From assembly GCA_021234155.1 (NCBI GenBank), contig JAJEKV010000260.1:248001-312000 (forward strand): 64,000 bases of DNA, given 5' to 3'. Within the stretch, counting starts at the first letter, position 1. The number at the start of each line of letters is the position of its first letter. Both the position numbers and the translations under genes were made by a program. This DNA comes from Isoetes taiwanensis. Taxonomy: Eukaryota > Streptophyta > Lycopodiopsida > Isoetales > Isoetaceae. Shown one piece after another: positions 10,819 through 22,645 of the stretch. Under the pieces are notes generated by a model. That model ran no database searches. It saw nothing but the letters and a program-made list of their open reading frames with translations, and had not been told where the DNA came from.

Positions 10819-11640
10819 CATCAAGCATATTTTAATTAGTGGAGCATCTATATTTTTTTAGCTGCGGCATGATAAGCAAGCACATAATAATTTGAAGTCC
10901 ATCTAAATCACTTTAGAGTTGAACGTAGTCCAAACATTTCAGTATGTTGGGCTCTTCTATGATTGAAACCATAGTGGAAAACAAAGGAGAAGAAGAGCAT
11001 TTCCCCAATCACATATTTCAATATTACTCTTTAAGCTAATCTTACATAGGCTCATAAATTATGGGCCACTTCGTAGAACCTGGAACCTGTGAAGTTGCTC
11101 TTAGACAAATTTACAGCATGCCCGTTAGGTGGCAGAAGTGTGCCCCTCTCTGATCCTTGATATCTTTGACTCCATCTTGTATACATGAATATCACAAAAA
11201 ATGGTTCGTTGTACAAAATATATAATTATACAGCCGTTTTGCTATAATTTGTATATGATTCTGTTGTTCTATTTGTGAATCCACCTGAAAAAAGCTTTGA
11301 AGTAAGTTTTGCCAGGTTGTATAGTTGCATAGTTGTGATTTGCATGTTGGGCAAGGCTTATTCTACAGGAGATCAAAGTTGCAAGTTGTAAGAATCTAAT
11401 TTGTTGCCAATGGACAAACTACTTATATGATGTTTTGAAAGGTCTATTTGTAATGTAATTCCAATTTGTATCCGGAATACATATTATTATTATGTACGTT
11501 GGCATACATCTTATTATTATCTACACATTTGTTTGTCTATTTGTAATGTAAGAGTAGGATTTATGATGTGTTATTGCTTTCCTTTCCTTGTTCATTTTAT
11601 TATTTGTTACAAAGTAGCCTTCCATTCTAAACATATTTCA
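10819..11640. other. AT-rich spacer, no gene seen
   Basis: No coding frame, domain or repeat that I can support; only scattered poly-T and short direct repeats such as ATACATATTATTATTATGTA near 11480. Confidence 0.5.
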
Positions 11641-11649
11641 ATGGTCTGG

Positions 11650-12422
11650 GAGGCCATGGTATATTTTTAAGGTATTTGAAGCTGCAAGGCAACCTACCAG
11701 AGAAGAAGGTGTGCTCGACTAGGGATATTTACACATGTGTTCTACACATGGATGATGTTAGGTATCCTGTTCTTGCACTTGCCATGGCTGAATCTCCTCA
11801 GCGTTTGAAACGATGTTGGAAAGAGCATTGCACTACATGGTTTGCCCGTTGGGTTGTGCAACGAACCTTTACCGATGCTTGTGGGTTACGATCCCACGAG
11901 CTTTTGCAACAATATCTCAATGGTCATTTTTCTCAAAAGATATGGGATGCGGTTACTTTGGCCCAAGTGAAAACTGGTCATTATCATGCACATATAAATC
12001 CCACCTTGGCACCAGGGCCCCAAGCTTATTTGCTTGCTTCATTGTCCAAGAACAAGCTTGTAGCTATTGCATCAATTTTGCGGGGTCCCACGGTTACGGA
12101 TTGAGATGTAGATGGGAGCGGCGGCGCAATTGCAGAAGCGAGACTATGTGCCTGTTTTGTTTGAGTTATTGAAGATGAAAGCCATACTCTTGAGTTGCCC
12201 TGCTTCTGAGATAGTCCGGAATCATTTTTTGACCTTAGCATTCCATTCCACGCTTCCACAACTTCTCAGAGCACCATCTGTGCATGACTTGGCATTATAC
12301 ATACTTGAGGGCAGGGGTTTTTTAATCCTAGTAGTAATGATTGTACTAGCCCATTGTATGGGTCCCATGACCTATTGGTCTCCGTGGACGTTAAAAAAAC
12401 TATTCTATTCTATTCTATTCTA
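11650..12422 (+). mobile_element. LINE copy B with (TTCTA)n tail
   Basis: 5'-truncated LINE of the same family as 9.4 kb. The frame 11676-12104 carries MDDVRYPVLALAMAESPQRL, matching the MDDTRLPNLAYTVAMGPQRL block of the copy at 26.8 kb, then HAHINPTL. A second frame from 12112 covers the zinc-finger end (LLKMKAILLSCPA) after a frame break. The 3' end reads GGGTCCCATGACC-TATT-GGTCTCCGTGGAC, then GTTAAAAAAAC and four TTCTA units. The hairpin stem here is GACC/GGTC where other copies have GGCC/GGCC. Confidence 0.75.
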
Positions 12423-12582
12423 CAACATATGGTATCCCATGTTCTTTGATGTTTTAATATTATTTCATATCCCATGATCCATTTTCCATGTAGTTCCATT
12501 GCAACATTTTCTAAGTATGGAGTTCATGTTATACAGAACCACCCCTAGGCTCCGAAGAGGCCAAACACTTTTCTGGACCCAT

Positions 12583-13014
12583 GCACACCTACATACATTA
12601 TATATAAATATGTATTATAACAATGTATTACAGTACATTAAATCATTGTACATGGCATCCCACATATTAGGAAATTAAACCATTAAATAAAAACTGCTCC
12701 AAACTCCCTCAGTTGTTTTTGGTGATATTCGTACAGGACGTCCAATGGTAGACAAGGAGCACTATGTACATACATGTGAATATATCAACCCCTCCCACAA
12801 CTTTTGCAACAATTCCGTATTTCTAACTAATAGTTAAAGCAAAACTTTGAATATCACCAAAACAACTGGGGAGATGGGTTCTGAGAATATGGGGGATTTT
12901 ATTTAATGGTTTAATTTCCTAATATGTGGATGCCGTGTACAATGATTTAATATGCAGTATTAATACATTGTTATAATGTATATTTATATATAATGTAGGA
13001 GTGCATAGGTGTGT
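12583..13014. mobile_element. Long fold-back (inverted repeat) element
   Basis: Left arm (about 12583-12745) and right arm (about 12850-13014) are inverted copies over roughly 160 bases, with a loop of about 100 bases. Landmarks paired between arms are GCACACCTACATACATTATA with TATAATGTAGGAGTGC, TATTAGGAAATTAAACCATT with AATGGTTTAATTTCCTAATA, and TTTTTGGTGATATTC with GAATATCACCAAAA. No coding capacity. It resembles a MITE or a hairpin-RNA locus. Confidence 0.8.
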
Positions 13015-13194
13015 AAGGTATAGGTGTAGGTGTAGTGTGTAGGTGTGTATATGTGAAGATGTCCATGGAGGGCGCTAGGACACATACATGCCACTTATGG
13101 TCAAATACAACAAAGTTATCAATTGCAAATTTGTTCTCAGTAGTAACCATGTCTACATAGCCTATAGACTAAGGTGCAGAAATGCGATGCAACT

Positions 13195-13485
13195 TCCTCA
13201 AGGCTGGTACATAAGAGGGTGTTGTAGCCAAGGTGGCATGGTCCATTTATCCTCCCGAAATGAATGGATGGCTTAGAGATGATGGATTTATTCAACACAA
13301 AGCAAAATCCTCATTTCCAAGCTTGTTTAGAGGCTTCTCGGGAAACTTCTCTTCGGTTGGTACATAGCAGGATGTTGTGGTCGAGATGGCATGATCCAAA
13401 TGTATCCTTTCATAATGGACGAGAATGATGGACTATTTACTGCAAAGCAAAGTTCTCTTTTCCAAGTTTATCTTGAGGCTCCTCG
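13195..13485. repeat. Tandem duplication, ~145-base unit
   Basis: Two copies share GGTACATA, GGTGTTGTAG/GGATGTTGTGG, AGATGATGGA/GAATGATGGA and CAAAGCAAA...TTTCCAAG...GAGGC. They are roughly 75-80% alike by eye. No open frame spans both. Confidence 0.55.
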
Positions 13486-14141
13486 AGGATGTCGATGGCT
13501 CCTCTAGTTTGGATTTTATTGGACAGCCCAGTAATGCAATTAGACCTTTTTTACCAAATAATAAGATATACTTTAAATGTTTATTTTCCATGGGATTTGT
13601 TTAAGTCACTCAAGCAATTTCCAAATGCTTCTCCATTATCGCAGGTTCATTGGCAATGTGGAACATAGTGGGACACATGTTTAGCCCATGCCCTTCCATC
13701 CATCCATGCTTCATTAGAGGTACCTTGCCAATGGGCACCACTATCCCAAAATTTGTCAGCACATTGCTTGTCAAGGTGGTCTATCCACTTAAACATGTGG
13801 CGAGATTGAAGCATTGTTTTCTCAATTCACGCCTGGTACAATGAAGACCACCTACTTTTTTGGGCTCAGCTTCAAGCAAAGTTCCTTCATTCTAAATGAG
13901 ATGTGTCATTGTGGAAGAAGGTAGTGAACTTTTTTATTATAGGGGCTGGTGCTATGGAAATGCTATTATATGCGTCTGGCCATAGCTTTGTACCTACTTA
14001 CCCTAGAAGTGACCCCCTTTTTGCAGGAATGTTCATGTGGTTAGTTTACGACTTGCTATTTGCGACCTGGAGGCAACTACATCAGGCCGATTATGTGCAG
14101 GTATGTCTAAGTTGTATGTACAGTTGCTTGTTCTTCAATTT

Positions 14142-14632
14142 TCTTGCTACCTTGGAGCTGGCTAAGGCTGATTGCTTTTGGTTCTGGGGTTTGGAGACTG
14201 GCCAATATTGATTGCTTTCCATCTTGGATTGTTACAGTCATGTCGAGGCTTTGCCTGGTATTAGAAGTAATTTTGGTTTCTATTCTTTGAATCTTGTATT
14301 TGCTTTCTTTTAGACGTCTTTGTAATGCAGATGAAATAGCTTCTAATATGGCAGATGTTACTCTTGATCATAAGAGGTGCCAGAGGCTTCGAAGATATCG
14401 AAGCTTCTCCCGTATGTGCTTCTGTATTGGTGAGACAGGAACTAGAACTCTGACCTATCAATGCATATTATACATGAGCCATACATAAAAAGTATTGAGA
14501 CTGATGTGTTTCTTAATATTGATAGATTGTGTGGCAGATTGAGTGCATTTGTTTCACAACTTGCAGAAGCGTTTGGTAATCTCAATGCTTGAGCCAATTT
14601 GTGGTTGACGGTCATGGACTATAGGAATCGTA
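14142..14632 (+). pseudogene. Conserved gene-like fragment, copy 1 (inverted partner at 28.2-28.7 kb)
   Basis: Unrecognised. About 490 bases match 28195-28680 on the opposite strand. A likely exon starts after TTTGTAATGCAG at about 14333 and reads DEIASNMADVTLDHKRCQRL, then MCFCIGETG. A further conserved block reads RLCGRLSAFVSQLAEAFGNL (about 14528-14590) and hits a stop just after. Upstream, 14027-14099 looks like another exon (TTTTTGCAG acceptor, CAG/GTATGT donor). The protein-level conservation (CNADEI, TLDHKRCQRL, MCFC-GET) suggests a once-coding sequence. No family assigned; it could equally be captured transposon cargo. Confidence 0.4.
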
Positions 14633-14759
14633 GGCTGTCACCAAGCCAGACTATTATCACACGGCCGGCTATAAGCAGGGTCAAAGCATTGATAGCTAGA
14701 CAACAAAGAAGATATGATTTGGTGTGGGGAAATCACATGAATGGCCATTTGCATTAAGT

Positions 14760-16040
14760 TTCTTCCATAGAATGTTGTTTATGTTTTGTTATTTTTTAGT
14801 TAGTTTATGGCGGACAGACATGTGGAGCATTGGCTCTGCCTTCCATATAAACCCTATTGATTGCTTGCATTCCTCATCGGCGTTTCTTCTGAACTGAATT
14901 CTGTGTTCTTGTACTAGAACATCTACTCTTCCATTCCTTGTATGGTGTCTCCTGATCATGATCAGATGGATTGCCTCCAGGTAACCTGGTTTCCCATGGA
15001 ATTGATTGTGCTCTTAGAGAATCAAGCTTAAGGAAAATGGATTCATTTTCAAAGGCAGTTAATACATAAAACTAAAATTTGACTTTAGGACAAATCATTT
15101 CCATTACCGTGTAAATTGTTGCATGCTTACAACTTTGATGCTACAATAATAAATTTATACTTTTCTAGCTAAGCCCTGTAATGTCGGATTTACATATAGA
15201 AATACTTTAGTAATTTTGGCGTGTAAGCACCATAAGTAAATTTCCTTGTATGGTTATGAGCTTACATACAGAAGAAATAAATAATTGGTCTTCATACCAC
15301 CATAGTCCTAAGTCGTGCCTATTAGCTGCCTCTAACATAGACTACTGATGGTGATACATGAATATCATCCCGCCTATAAACTTCAGGTCCTAAGAAATTT
15401 GAGTAGTAATTATAATTTGAAGATCTACAAAGTCACAATGAAAGCATGGCAACATAACGTGTTGTAACTAGCATCATTATCAGTTGATTATTAATTCGTA
15501 CTTTTATGTAGACGTGCCAAAGAATTGTCTAGAAATTTCTTACTGCCATGTCTTTTTTTGGCTCCTCACTTTTCGCAACTATATCTCTTGATGCCATTGT
15601 ATTGGCAGCCATGGCAGAACTCTACCAGAGATATGGTATATGAGTTCAGCCAACTCGACATTCCAGCTTCATGAATCACAAAGTCGAGTTCACACAATTC
15701 CAACTTTACAACAAAGAACTTCTACAATGCAACAACTTCATACCAACTCTACAAACAACTCAACCTCATTAGTTCATAAATAACAAGGTACTTGTATATA
15801 TATATTTAAATATTGGTCATGAGAATATTATATTATATTACTAAAGGATAGTAATGCCCTAGATATATCTTTCTAGAAAGGATATCAACTCATTCATTTT
15901 CAAAACGAAGATATGTTTTCTTCATCTCACCAGGCTCTTGTACTTCGTTCCAAGTAGCGCCACCACGGCAAATAAAAGAAATAGTTTGTTTAACTACTAT
16001 CACCTCACCAATATATGGATTTTAAAAACACATTAATCTA
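14760..16040. other. AT-rich spacer, no gene seen
   Basis: I see no supported coding frame, RNA gene or clear repeat. TATATATATTTAAATAT-type low-complexity sequence occurs near 15796. Confidence 0.5.
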
Positions 16041-16044
16041 GATA

Positions 16045-16356
16045 TTACCAAGTAGATGCTATGTTGCAGATACTAATAAGGTCGACTTTGGGCAAACAAT
16101 AAATGCTTAGGCACAAAACATCTACGGTCAGAAGTGAACACAAGATAGAAATATTGGTGCCAAGAATGGCAAGAGTAGCAATAATGGGAGGACAACACAC
16201 GGTACTATTCCAAGTTTCCGTTGTGCAAATACCATCACTAACAAGATGAGGAGACAAAACTCCACGATATGGTGGGTGGCGTGATTGGGCAATTGGGATC
16301 AAAGACATGGAGATAATGAGAGAAAGCACTAAGACGACCTTAGTTGCATAAGCCAT
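16045..16356 (-). CDS. Small secreted cysteine-rich protein (unrecognised)
   Basis: A 103-codon intronless frame. The first ~25 residues form a textbook signal peptide: MAYATK, then a VVLVLSLIISMSL core, then PIAQS before R26, a good signal-peptidase site. The mature part has seven cysteines spaced C-x9-CC-x17-C-x8-C-x4-C-x9-C and one N-x-T glycosylation sequon (NST) just before the CC pair. The protein is probably exported to the apoplast or cell wall. The layout recalls plant Cys-rich peptides with a CC pair (lipid-transfer proteins use eight cysteines), but the spacing does not match that motif and I assign no family. A TATA box 40 bases upstream supports a real promoter and the chosen ATG. 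Confidence 0.55.
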   Translation of the reverse strand: MAYATKVVLVLSLIISMSLIPIAQSRHPPYRGVLSPHLVSDGICTTETWNSTVCCPPIIATLAILGTNISILCSLLTVDVLCLSIYCLPKVDLISICNIASTW

Positions 16357-16395
16357 AGCCTTGAACTATTGATGTTTACATCCAATATGGGTCTC

Positions 16396-16405
16396 CTATA
16401 TATAG
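16396..16405 (-). promoter_or_regulatory. TATA box of the secreted peptide gene
   Basis: CTATATATAG lies 40 bases upstream of the ATG on the minus strand. Transcription starting about 30 bases downstream would leave a 5' leader of only about 10-20 bases. Confidence 0.55.
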
Positions 16406-16465
16406 CTCAAGATGTCTTCATGTTATATGCATGACATTGGCTTTGAGGGTCTGAAATGGCTTGAA

Positions 16466-16492
16466 TAAATTATTATTATTATTAATAAAAGC
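16466..16492 (+). repeat. (ATT)n tract resembling a LINE tail
   Basis: AAATTATTATTATTATTAAT followed by AAAAG, the same ending as the tail at 950-979. It may mark the 3' end of another truncated LINE or simply be a microsatellite. Confidence 0.35.
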
Positions 16493-17054
16493 ACAACAAC
16501 TAAACTTTCTACGGAATAATATCAAAATAATACACGTTGTAAGCTGGCTGTATCTTAAAGTGCATTGTGATGACATTATTTTGCCACACTAACATTGTGC
16601 TTCGAGAATGGCACTGAGAATAGAAGTGTATTCACCATCTCACAAATATCTAAAGTCTAGGAAATGAAAAAATAAATTCAAAACAAGTATCAAAAATGAA
16701 AATGAAAAATAAAAATTAACTAGCAAAAAGACGCAACAGGAGGCTTGGGCAGTTTTAGGCTTTGATTGGAAAGCATTTACTAGATGAGTTTTAGTTAAAG
16801 GTCCATAGTAGGTATGTGTATATTAAAGGCTGGATTAAAAGCTTGAAAACCAATAATCTGGAAAACATGTAGGTCCCATCCAAATTCCCTAGCGTGGAGA
16901 CATGTATGTATTTAGAAGTTTCATTAGGGAGGATTTGGGATCTCAAAATGGCTCATATCTTGGGTTAAAGAATTCGACGTCATATTTGCCACAGCCAATC
17001 AGGTTTGCCCGTTTTTTACCAAAGTCGACATTAGTTGGCATTGGCAAGTAGAAA

Positions 17055-19520
17055 AATGAGCAGGCTTACTTGGCATCCACATAGCAATTTTCTTGGGATA
17101 TGGTGATGGTATTAAAGGCAGTCGCCTCTATGATCTTCATCAGCGAAGGATCTTTTATAGCAGAGATATTGTTTTTCGCGAGCATCTTGTCTATAAAGAT
17201 TTAATGGCAGCCGAGTAGTACCTCCTCCTGGGGATATTGATGCGACCATCATGATGGATGATGAAGATGCTGAAGATATCTTGGAAGCAGTGTTGTAGCA
17301 GCAAAGGGGGGTTCATGCGCACCCACAAGCAGAACCTGACTTTGGTCCTCAACACCCATTGTTGCAAGCTGCTGATCCTTTACCTGAACTTCCACAAGGT
17401 TTTCAGCAAGTGGGAGCACGAAGGATCAATACCTCACCACGACAAGCCACAAGGTATGGGGAAGGTTTGTATATTGATCCTTATGTCACCAAGTTTGGTC
17501 GTACCAGTCGACCAACTGCTAGAGCCAAAGAAGCTGCTAGTCAAGCATCTTCAAAACACACCTGCATGTTGATGGCAAGAGTTGATCCCTTAGTCACAGA
17601 ACCAGTGCAGCCGTAATTAAGAGTTCTTATGCTGAAGAATGGCGTGAAGCTGCAGACGCAGAGTTTGCATCCCTTCAACGCAATCACACATGGACTCTTC
17701 AAGAGCTTCCTCCTGGAAGATACATTGTAAGTTGTAAATGGGTGTTCAAAGTTAAATATTATGCTGACGGTTCTGTTGAAAGATTTAAAGCTCGATTAAT
17801 TGTAAGAGGCTTTACACAAGTCGCCGGGGTTAATTTTACTGAAACTTTTTCACCCGTGGTTAAGCTTGTGTATGTTCGAGCTTTATTATCTCTAGCAGCA
17901 ACCCTTGACCTGGAGCTTCATCAAATGGATGTCAAGACTGCCTTTTTCAATGGCGAGTTAGATGAAGAAATCTATATGCAACAGCCTGAAGGGTATGAGA
18001 AGCTGAGAGCCGAACATTTAGTATGTTGTTTACACAAAGCTCTTTATGGATTGAAGCAGTCGCCAAGAATGTGGTATCAACGAATTGATAATTTTCTTTT
18101 ATCCATGGGCTTTGAGCGCAACAAAGCGGATACAAATGTTTAAGAGTTCCATAAACCTTCAGTTTTATTGATTGTCACACTATATGTGGACTATTGCATC
18201 TTGCTCAGTAATAACTTGGCAGATCTCAGGCGCTTCAAGAATAAGTTAAGTGCTGAATTTGAGATGACTGATTTAGGGGAACTTCATTATTGCCTTGATA
18301 TTCAAGTGACTCAACGAGACAGGGGGAGAAGAATGTTATGCATGTCTCAGTGTCGCTATCTCCAAGACATTTTGGCACGGTTTGATATGAATAACTGCAA
18401 GCCAGTGAGCACGCCCATGGAGGTTAATGTGAAGCTCTAGAAGTCAGATTCTAAATTCATAATAAGAGCAAGAGAATATGAAGATGATTCCTTATCGTCA
18501 AGCAGTGGGATGCCTTATATATGCCATGGTATGTACACGCCCTGATCTAGCCTATCACAATTCATGGATGATCCGGGGATGGTACATTGGCAATGCGTGA
18601 AGCGAATTAGATTTAGTTCTGTGTTATAAGGCCGCAAACAAGCTTATATGTTTAGGCTATACAGATGTAGATTGGGCGGGTGAGGTTGACTTGAGAAGAT
18701 CAACTTCAGGATATGTTTCCAGTCTCATGAGTGGGGCAATTTCATGGAGCAGTAAGAAGCAAAGTGTTGTGGCATTATCAAGTACAAAAGCTGAATACAT
18801 TGCAGCTACACACACGCCTAGAGAAGCATTTTGGTTGAGAAGGCTTCTCGAATCATTGCATGAAGAGTCAGTCAAGGAAGCAACAGTGGTCTTTAGTGAT
18901 AATCAAGGATCTATTGCTTTGGCAAAGAATCCTAAGTTTCATGCACGAACAAAGCATATTCAGACTCAATATCATTTCATAAGACAACAGGTCACTGAAC
19001 AAACACTAGAACTCAAGTCTGTGAGAACGGATGAGATGGTAGCTGATATATTTACTAAAGCACTAGCCCGAGACAAATTTGTAGAAGTTCTCTAGGACAG
19101 ATTGAGATAACCTTTGAAGATGTTGGAGAACTATGTCTGAGTGGGAGTGTTGGAGAGTCGTCGGGCTGTGGCGGTTCAGCCCAACAGTCACGTTCTCCAG
19201 CAGGCGTGTCATATGATGATGTGGACAAAGCCAAAAGAGGCAAGATGAAGAGGCACGATCCTCCTCAAGGGATGTGCCCTTTTGTCCCAGTAAAAATAGC
19301 ATCTGTAAGCCACGGTTGGAGCTATTCCAACCAGCATAGTCCATCCTTTGAGTTTTGTTCTCCTTCAATTGCTAGCTTTTATGATAGAAACTATATTTCC
19401 CACTTTGCTTGCTTGACCCATCGAGGTTCAAAGGTTATGATCGAGGCTGGTTCACAGGTTATGATCGAGGTTTGGTTCACAGGTTATGATCGAGGCTTTA
19501 GTTCAAGATCTCCAGAATAG
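17055..19520 (+). mobile_element. Ty1/copia retrotransposon, 5' truncated and decayed
   Basis: The internal region starts within integrase: IAIFLGYGDGIKGSRLYDL, then IFYSRDIVF (17087-17195). A proline-rich linker follows, then reverse transcriptase (WVFKVKYYADGSVERFKARL at about 17739, HQMDVKTAFFNGELDEEIYM at about 17920, and an LHKALYGLKQSPRMWY block). The catalytic YVDD site is YVDY at about 18183, a lost second aspartate. RNase H follows at 18691-19095 (STSGYVSSL, SSTKAEYIA). A purine-rich tract TGAGTGGGAG (19138-19147) precedes an LTR starting TGTTGGAGAG at 19148. Stops at about 17614, 18141 and 18438 and a deletion near 18550 show it is dead. Confidence 0.88.
19148..19520 (+). repeat. 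3' LTR of the copia element (right end uncertain)
   Basis: Starts TGTTGGAGAG directly after the polypurine tract. It contains three tandem copies of a ~24-base unit (GGTTATGATCGAGG core) at 19425-19498. I cannot place the CA end because no second LTR is present. Confidence 0.55.
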
Positions 19521-19529
19521 TTGTTCTGC

Positions 19530-20500
19530 ACTTGATTATAATTCGAAAAGGTACTATCTTTGCTCTGTATCCCTTGAATCTTATTGATTTCTTTAAGTAG
19601 ATATGTGTTTTTGAAATAGAAGATTTAAGTGTGTCTCATTTGATTTGGGGATTCCAGCTTTTTTTGTTACTTTTCTGCCTTCAATCCTTCAGATTAGCCA
19701 TTCTCCTCTATGCTTGCATTCTAGTGTAGAGACTCGAACTTTTTTACAATAGCTTGATAATTTCTCACCTGCATGATTGATTTGCGAAGTCCTGCAAGGT
19801 GCTTAAGGATGCCAAAGATTTATTGCAGACATTCATTAGTTTGGTTTACAAGGGCAGGTAAGTTTTGCTTAGTGCTTGCAAAATGTGTGAAACACATTGA
19901 GATAACGAGATGTTGCTTTCACCAGATTTTCACCACTTCTAAGTATTTTCCTTCTAGGTATGACTATGTCTGGCACATGTATGCTGCTGCTAATGTGCAA
20001 GAGGATGCTCACAAAATAAAGCTATTGAGAATACAAAATGTCATATGCAGCAAAAAACATATTTAAGAAAACAAAAATGTGCACAAAAAACAAGTATTGA
20101 AAATGGGAACACATGTATAATATGCTAAAGCATATCCATGCATGAATTACTTGGTGCTTTTGATTGACACACTCGTACGATTCATAATGCACAAACAGTT
20201 TATCAATACGCATCTTGGTTGGTCTTCCTTTACAAAACAGTAATTGCAGAACAATAATTTCTCTAATTTGCACCCCACAGATCTCTTTATTGCAAAGTAA
20301 TTAACCATGTAGGACAATAATTGCAGAACAATAGTTTATCTAACTCTCGTAAATCTCTTTCTTGCAAAATAGTTAACCATTGAGCTAAAGCGTAAGGTTG
20401 ATTATGGATTTTGATGGCATCGGAAAATTTGACGACATCTATTGAGGGTTTGACAGCATCGATTGAGGGTTTGACAATAAAATCCTAGGGAACCAAACAA
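19530..20500. other. Spacer, no supported gene
   Basis: A possible exon-like stretch (19773-19858) ends at GGGCAG/GTAAGT but has no recognisable product or partner exon. GACAGCATCGATTGAGGGTT occurs nearly twice at 20425-20475. Nothing else stands out. Confidence 0.4.
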
Positions 20501-20524
20501 AAGATGTTAAGTTGGAACTCCAAA

Positions 20525-20815
20525 TAATTTGCATGTTTGATTGACACATTTCCATACCATCATAAACACTGAACTAGACACCATATTGTATCCAAATCAT
20601 TCTTCATATCTAATTGACAACATCTCCACACCACTATAATCCATGAATTAGCCTCCATGTTCTATCCAAATCATTTTGTATGTTTGACTGATAACATTTC
20701 CATGCCATCATAACCTCCGAACTAGCCTACTTAATGTATCCAAATCATTTTGCATGTTTGATTGACAACATTTTTTAACTAGCTTCCATGTTATATAAAA
20801 GTTCCTAGAGCCAAA
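20525..20815. repeat. Tandem repeat, ~75-80-base unit, ~3.5 copies
   Basis: Units carry GCATGTTTGATTGACA, then CATTTCCATACCATCATAA, then GAACTAG...CC and TATCCAAATCATT. Copies start near 20531, 20606, 20677 and 20751; the last is partial. Confidence 0.65.
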
Positions 20816-21367
20816 GCTGGTGTCAATTTTGGAAATTCTAATAAGAATATTCATGGGAAAACAAAGTTTAAATTTTGATACAACAATTTGGTCTAATAAA
20901 AATATTTGTATACATGGCTAATGACGGCTTTTCCTCAGCTACTTGCACCTACATTTTTAAAGCAAAACCATAACTCTCTCTTGGATATGTTATAACTAAA
21001 AATAAAATAGCAAAACCAAAATATTTTCTCTCGATATGTTGTAGCTTAAAATAAATCATTTATAATGTAAACCACAACAAATAACAAATTTGATCAAAGG
21101 GCATCAAAATAATGATACCATTTAGGTGAATCAAAGAATTTCCAAACACTAAAGTTATGAGCTAAATAAAAATCTCTACAAAAAGCCTAACGATGGACAC
21201 TGACAAGTGGAATGCGTTCCAACTTCGCATAAGTTTTCCAACTAATAAGTAGTGAGTGTATGAAATGTTCGCGACGACCTTGGCAAAATTTCGTGTTCCA
21301 TAAAATTTTGTGGTAAAAGAAGCAAAAAGTAGCAAGTCTAAATAACTATACTTGCCAAACCCATGTA

Positions 21368-21520
21368 GCTTTAGAGCCTAATCAAGACATTGCTGGTGCC
21401 ATTTTGGTATAATATGTGCATTATATCAATTGAATGTAGCTTTAGAGCCTGATCAAGACATTACTGATGCCATTTTGGTATAGTTATGTGCATTATACAT
21501 TCAATCGAATGCTGCCATTG
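21368..21520. repeat. Tandem duplication, ~75-base unit
   Basis: TGTAGCTTTAGAGCCTAATC followed by AAGACATTGCTGGTGCCATT occurs at 21368 and again, slightly changed, at 21436. Confidence 0.7.
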
Positions 21521-22270
21521 TGGCATAACATAAAATTTTCTTGTTTTCCTTTTTATTTCAACATATACCATTATCTAGTATTTTTTTAATTCCATCCTAC
21601 TTAAAAGACTTTGCCCGCACACGAGAACTATCTAAGAAAATTACGCAATGTGGGGTAAGGAATTGATTTTACACCTCTGTGAATGCAGAGAACTAAACTT
21701 TTGATTTTAAAAGAGCGCTAGCAGTAAAAACACTACCAAAAAAATTAAGCAATGTGGGCTAAACGACTAGAACCAATAATTTGTGATTGAAACAAAAAAA
21801 GAGGGCTAAAAACATTACCAAACCTAGTTACTTTCTCAAGACAAAATAGAAACGGGATCGGCATTTCTGTATGGCGTGCATTGTGGTGATGCCACGTGGC
21901 AGTCTCCTCCATTGCAAAATGGAAATAGACTGAACCTATTCCAGATGACTGGCTGCACAGGTTTGGGTTAGGGTTTTCTTGTTTAGGTTTACGACCACCG
22001 CCAAGAATCCGTGTACTCCTCGTAAGTCTTCTTCGCAGCTGTGTGAGTGCTCTCACAAGGTAAAACTCAAAACGGATCTAATCTTTTGAAACTCTGTTTT
22101 TTGCTAAGATTCTAAACCGCTATTTTTGCCAAGATCTGACCTCTCCCACATATCAGCTTGATAAAAAATAGAACCAAGGCATCCCTTCAACATGGAGAAG
22201 AAACACCAAAACTTTCAAAAACATATTGAGGTCGATTTTCAAGTTTCAAAATAGGCAAAATCTGCTATTT

Positions 22271-22380
22271 TTTTTTTTTTGAAGGATGAAATTAAATAAT
22301 ATTAATATAGAGTAAGTACAAGAAGAGCGATACTAGGGTACCCCTGCCCAAACATGAACGAGCACCCACACATCACCTAT
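22271..22380 (-). mobile_element. Very short poly(A) retro-insert, minus strand
   Basis: A run of about 12 T followed by GAAGGATGAAATTAAATAAT reads on the minus strand as an ...TATTTAATTTCATCCTTC plus poly(A) end, like the L1-type 3' ends at 1046 and 37375. Only about 100 bases are present. Confidence 0.4.
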
Positions 22381-22530
22381 TTTTGACAGATTCGACTTCT
22401 AACACTCTGATTGAGCCAAGATCAAATCTTTGTTTTCGCTAAATGTTCTAAACATCTATTTTTGGCAAATCTCTAAACACCACTCTTGCCGAATCCTCGC
22501 TCAAAAATGCCTCCCTATTTCTATTTCATA

Positions 22531-22645
22531 AGGGAATGGAGGTGGTCCTCCATTCCCTGTTGCAGGTGGCCGTTGCAGGTGGCCGTGCCTCGCGAGACCC
22601 CACCTACAAAATAGGGAATGGAGTCCCAACCTCCATTCCCCTATA
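22531..22645. repeat. Nested hairpins built on AGGGAATGGAGG
   Basis: AGGGAATGGAGG-TGGT-CCTCCATTCCCT (22531-22558) is a perfect 12-bp stem. A second hairpin with the same arms (AGGGAATGGAG...CCTCCATTCCC) follows at 22612-22643. Between them GTTGCAGGTGGCC is directly repeated. No coding sequence. Confidence 0.7.
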
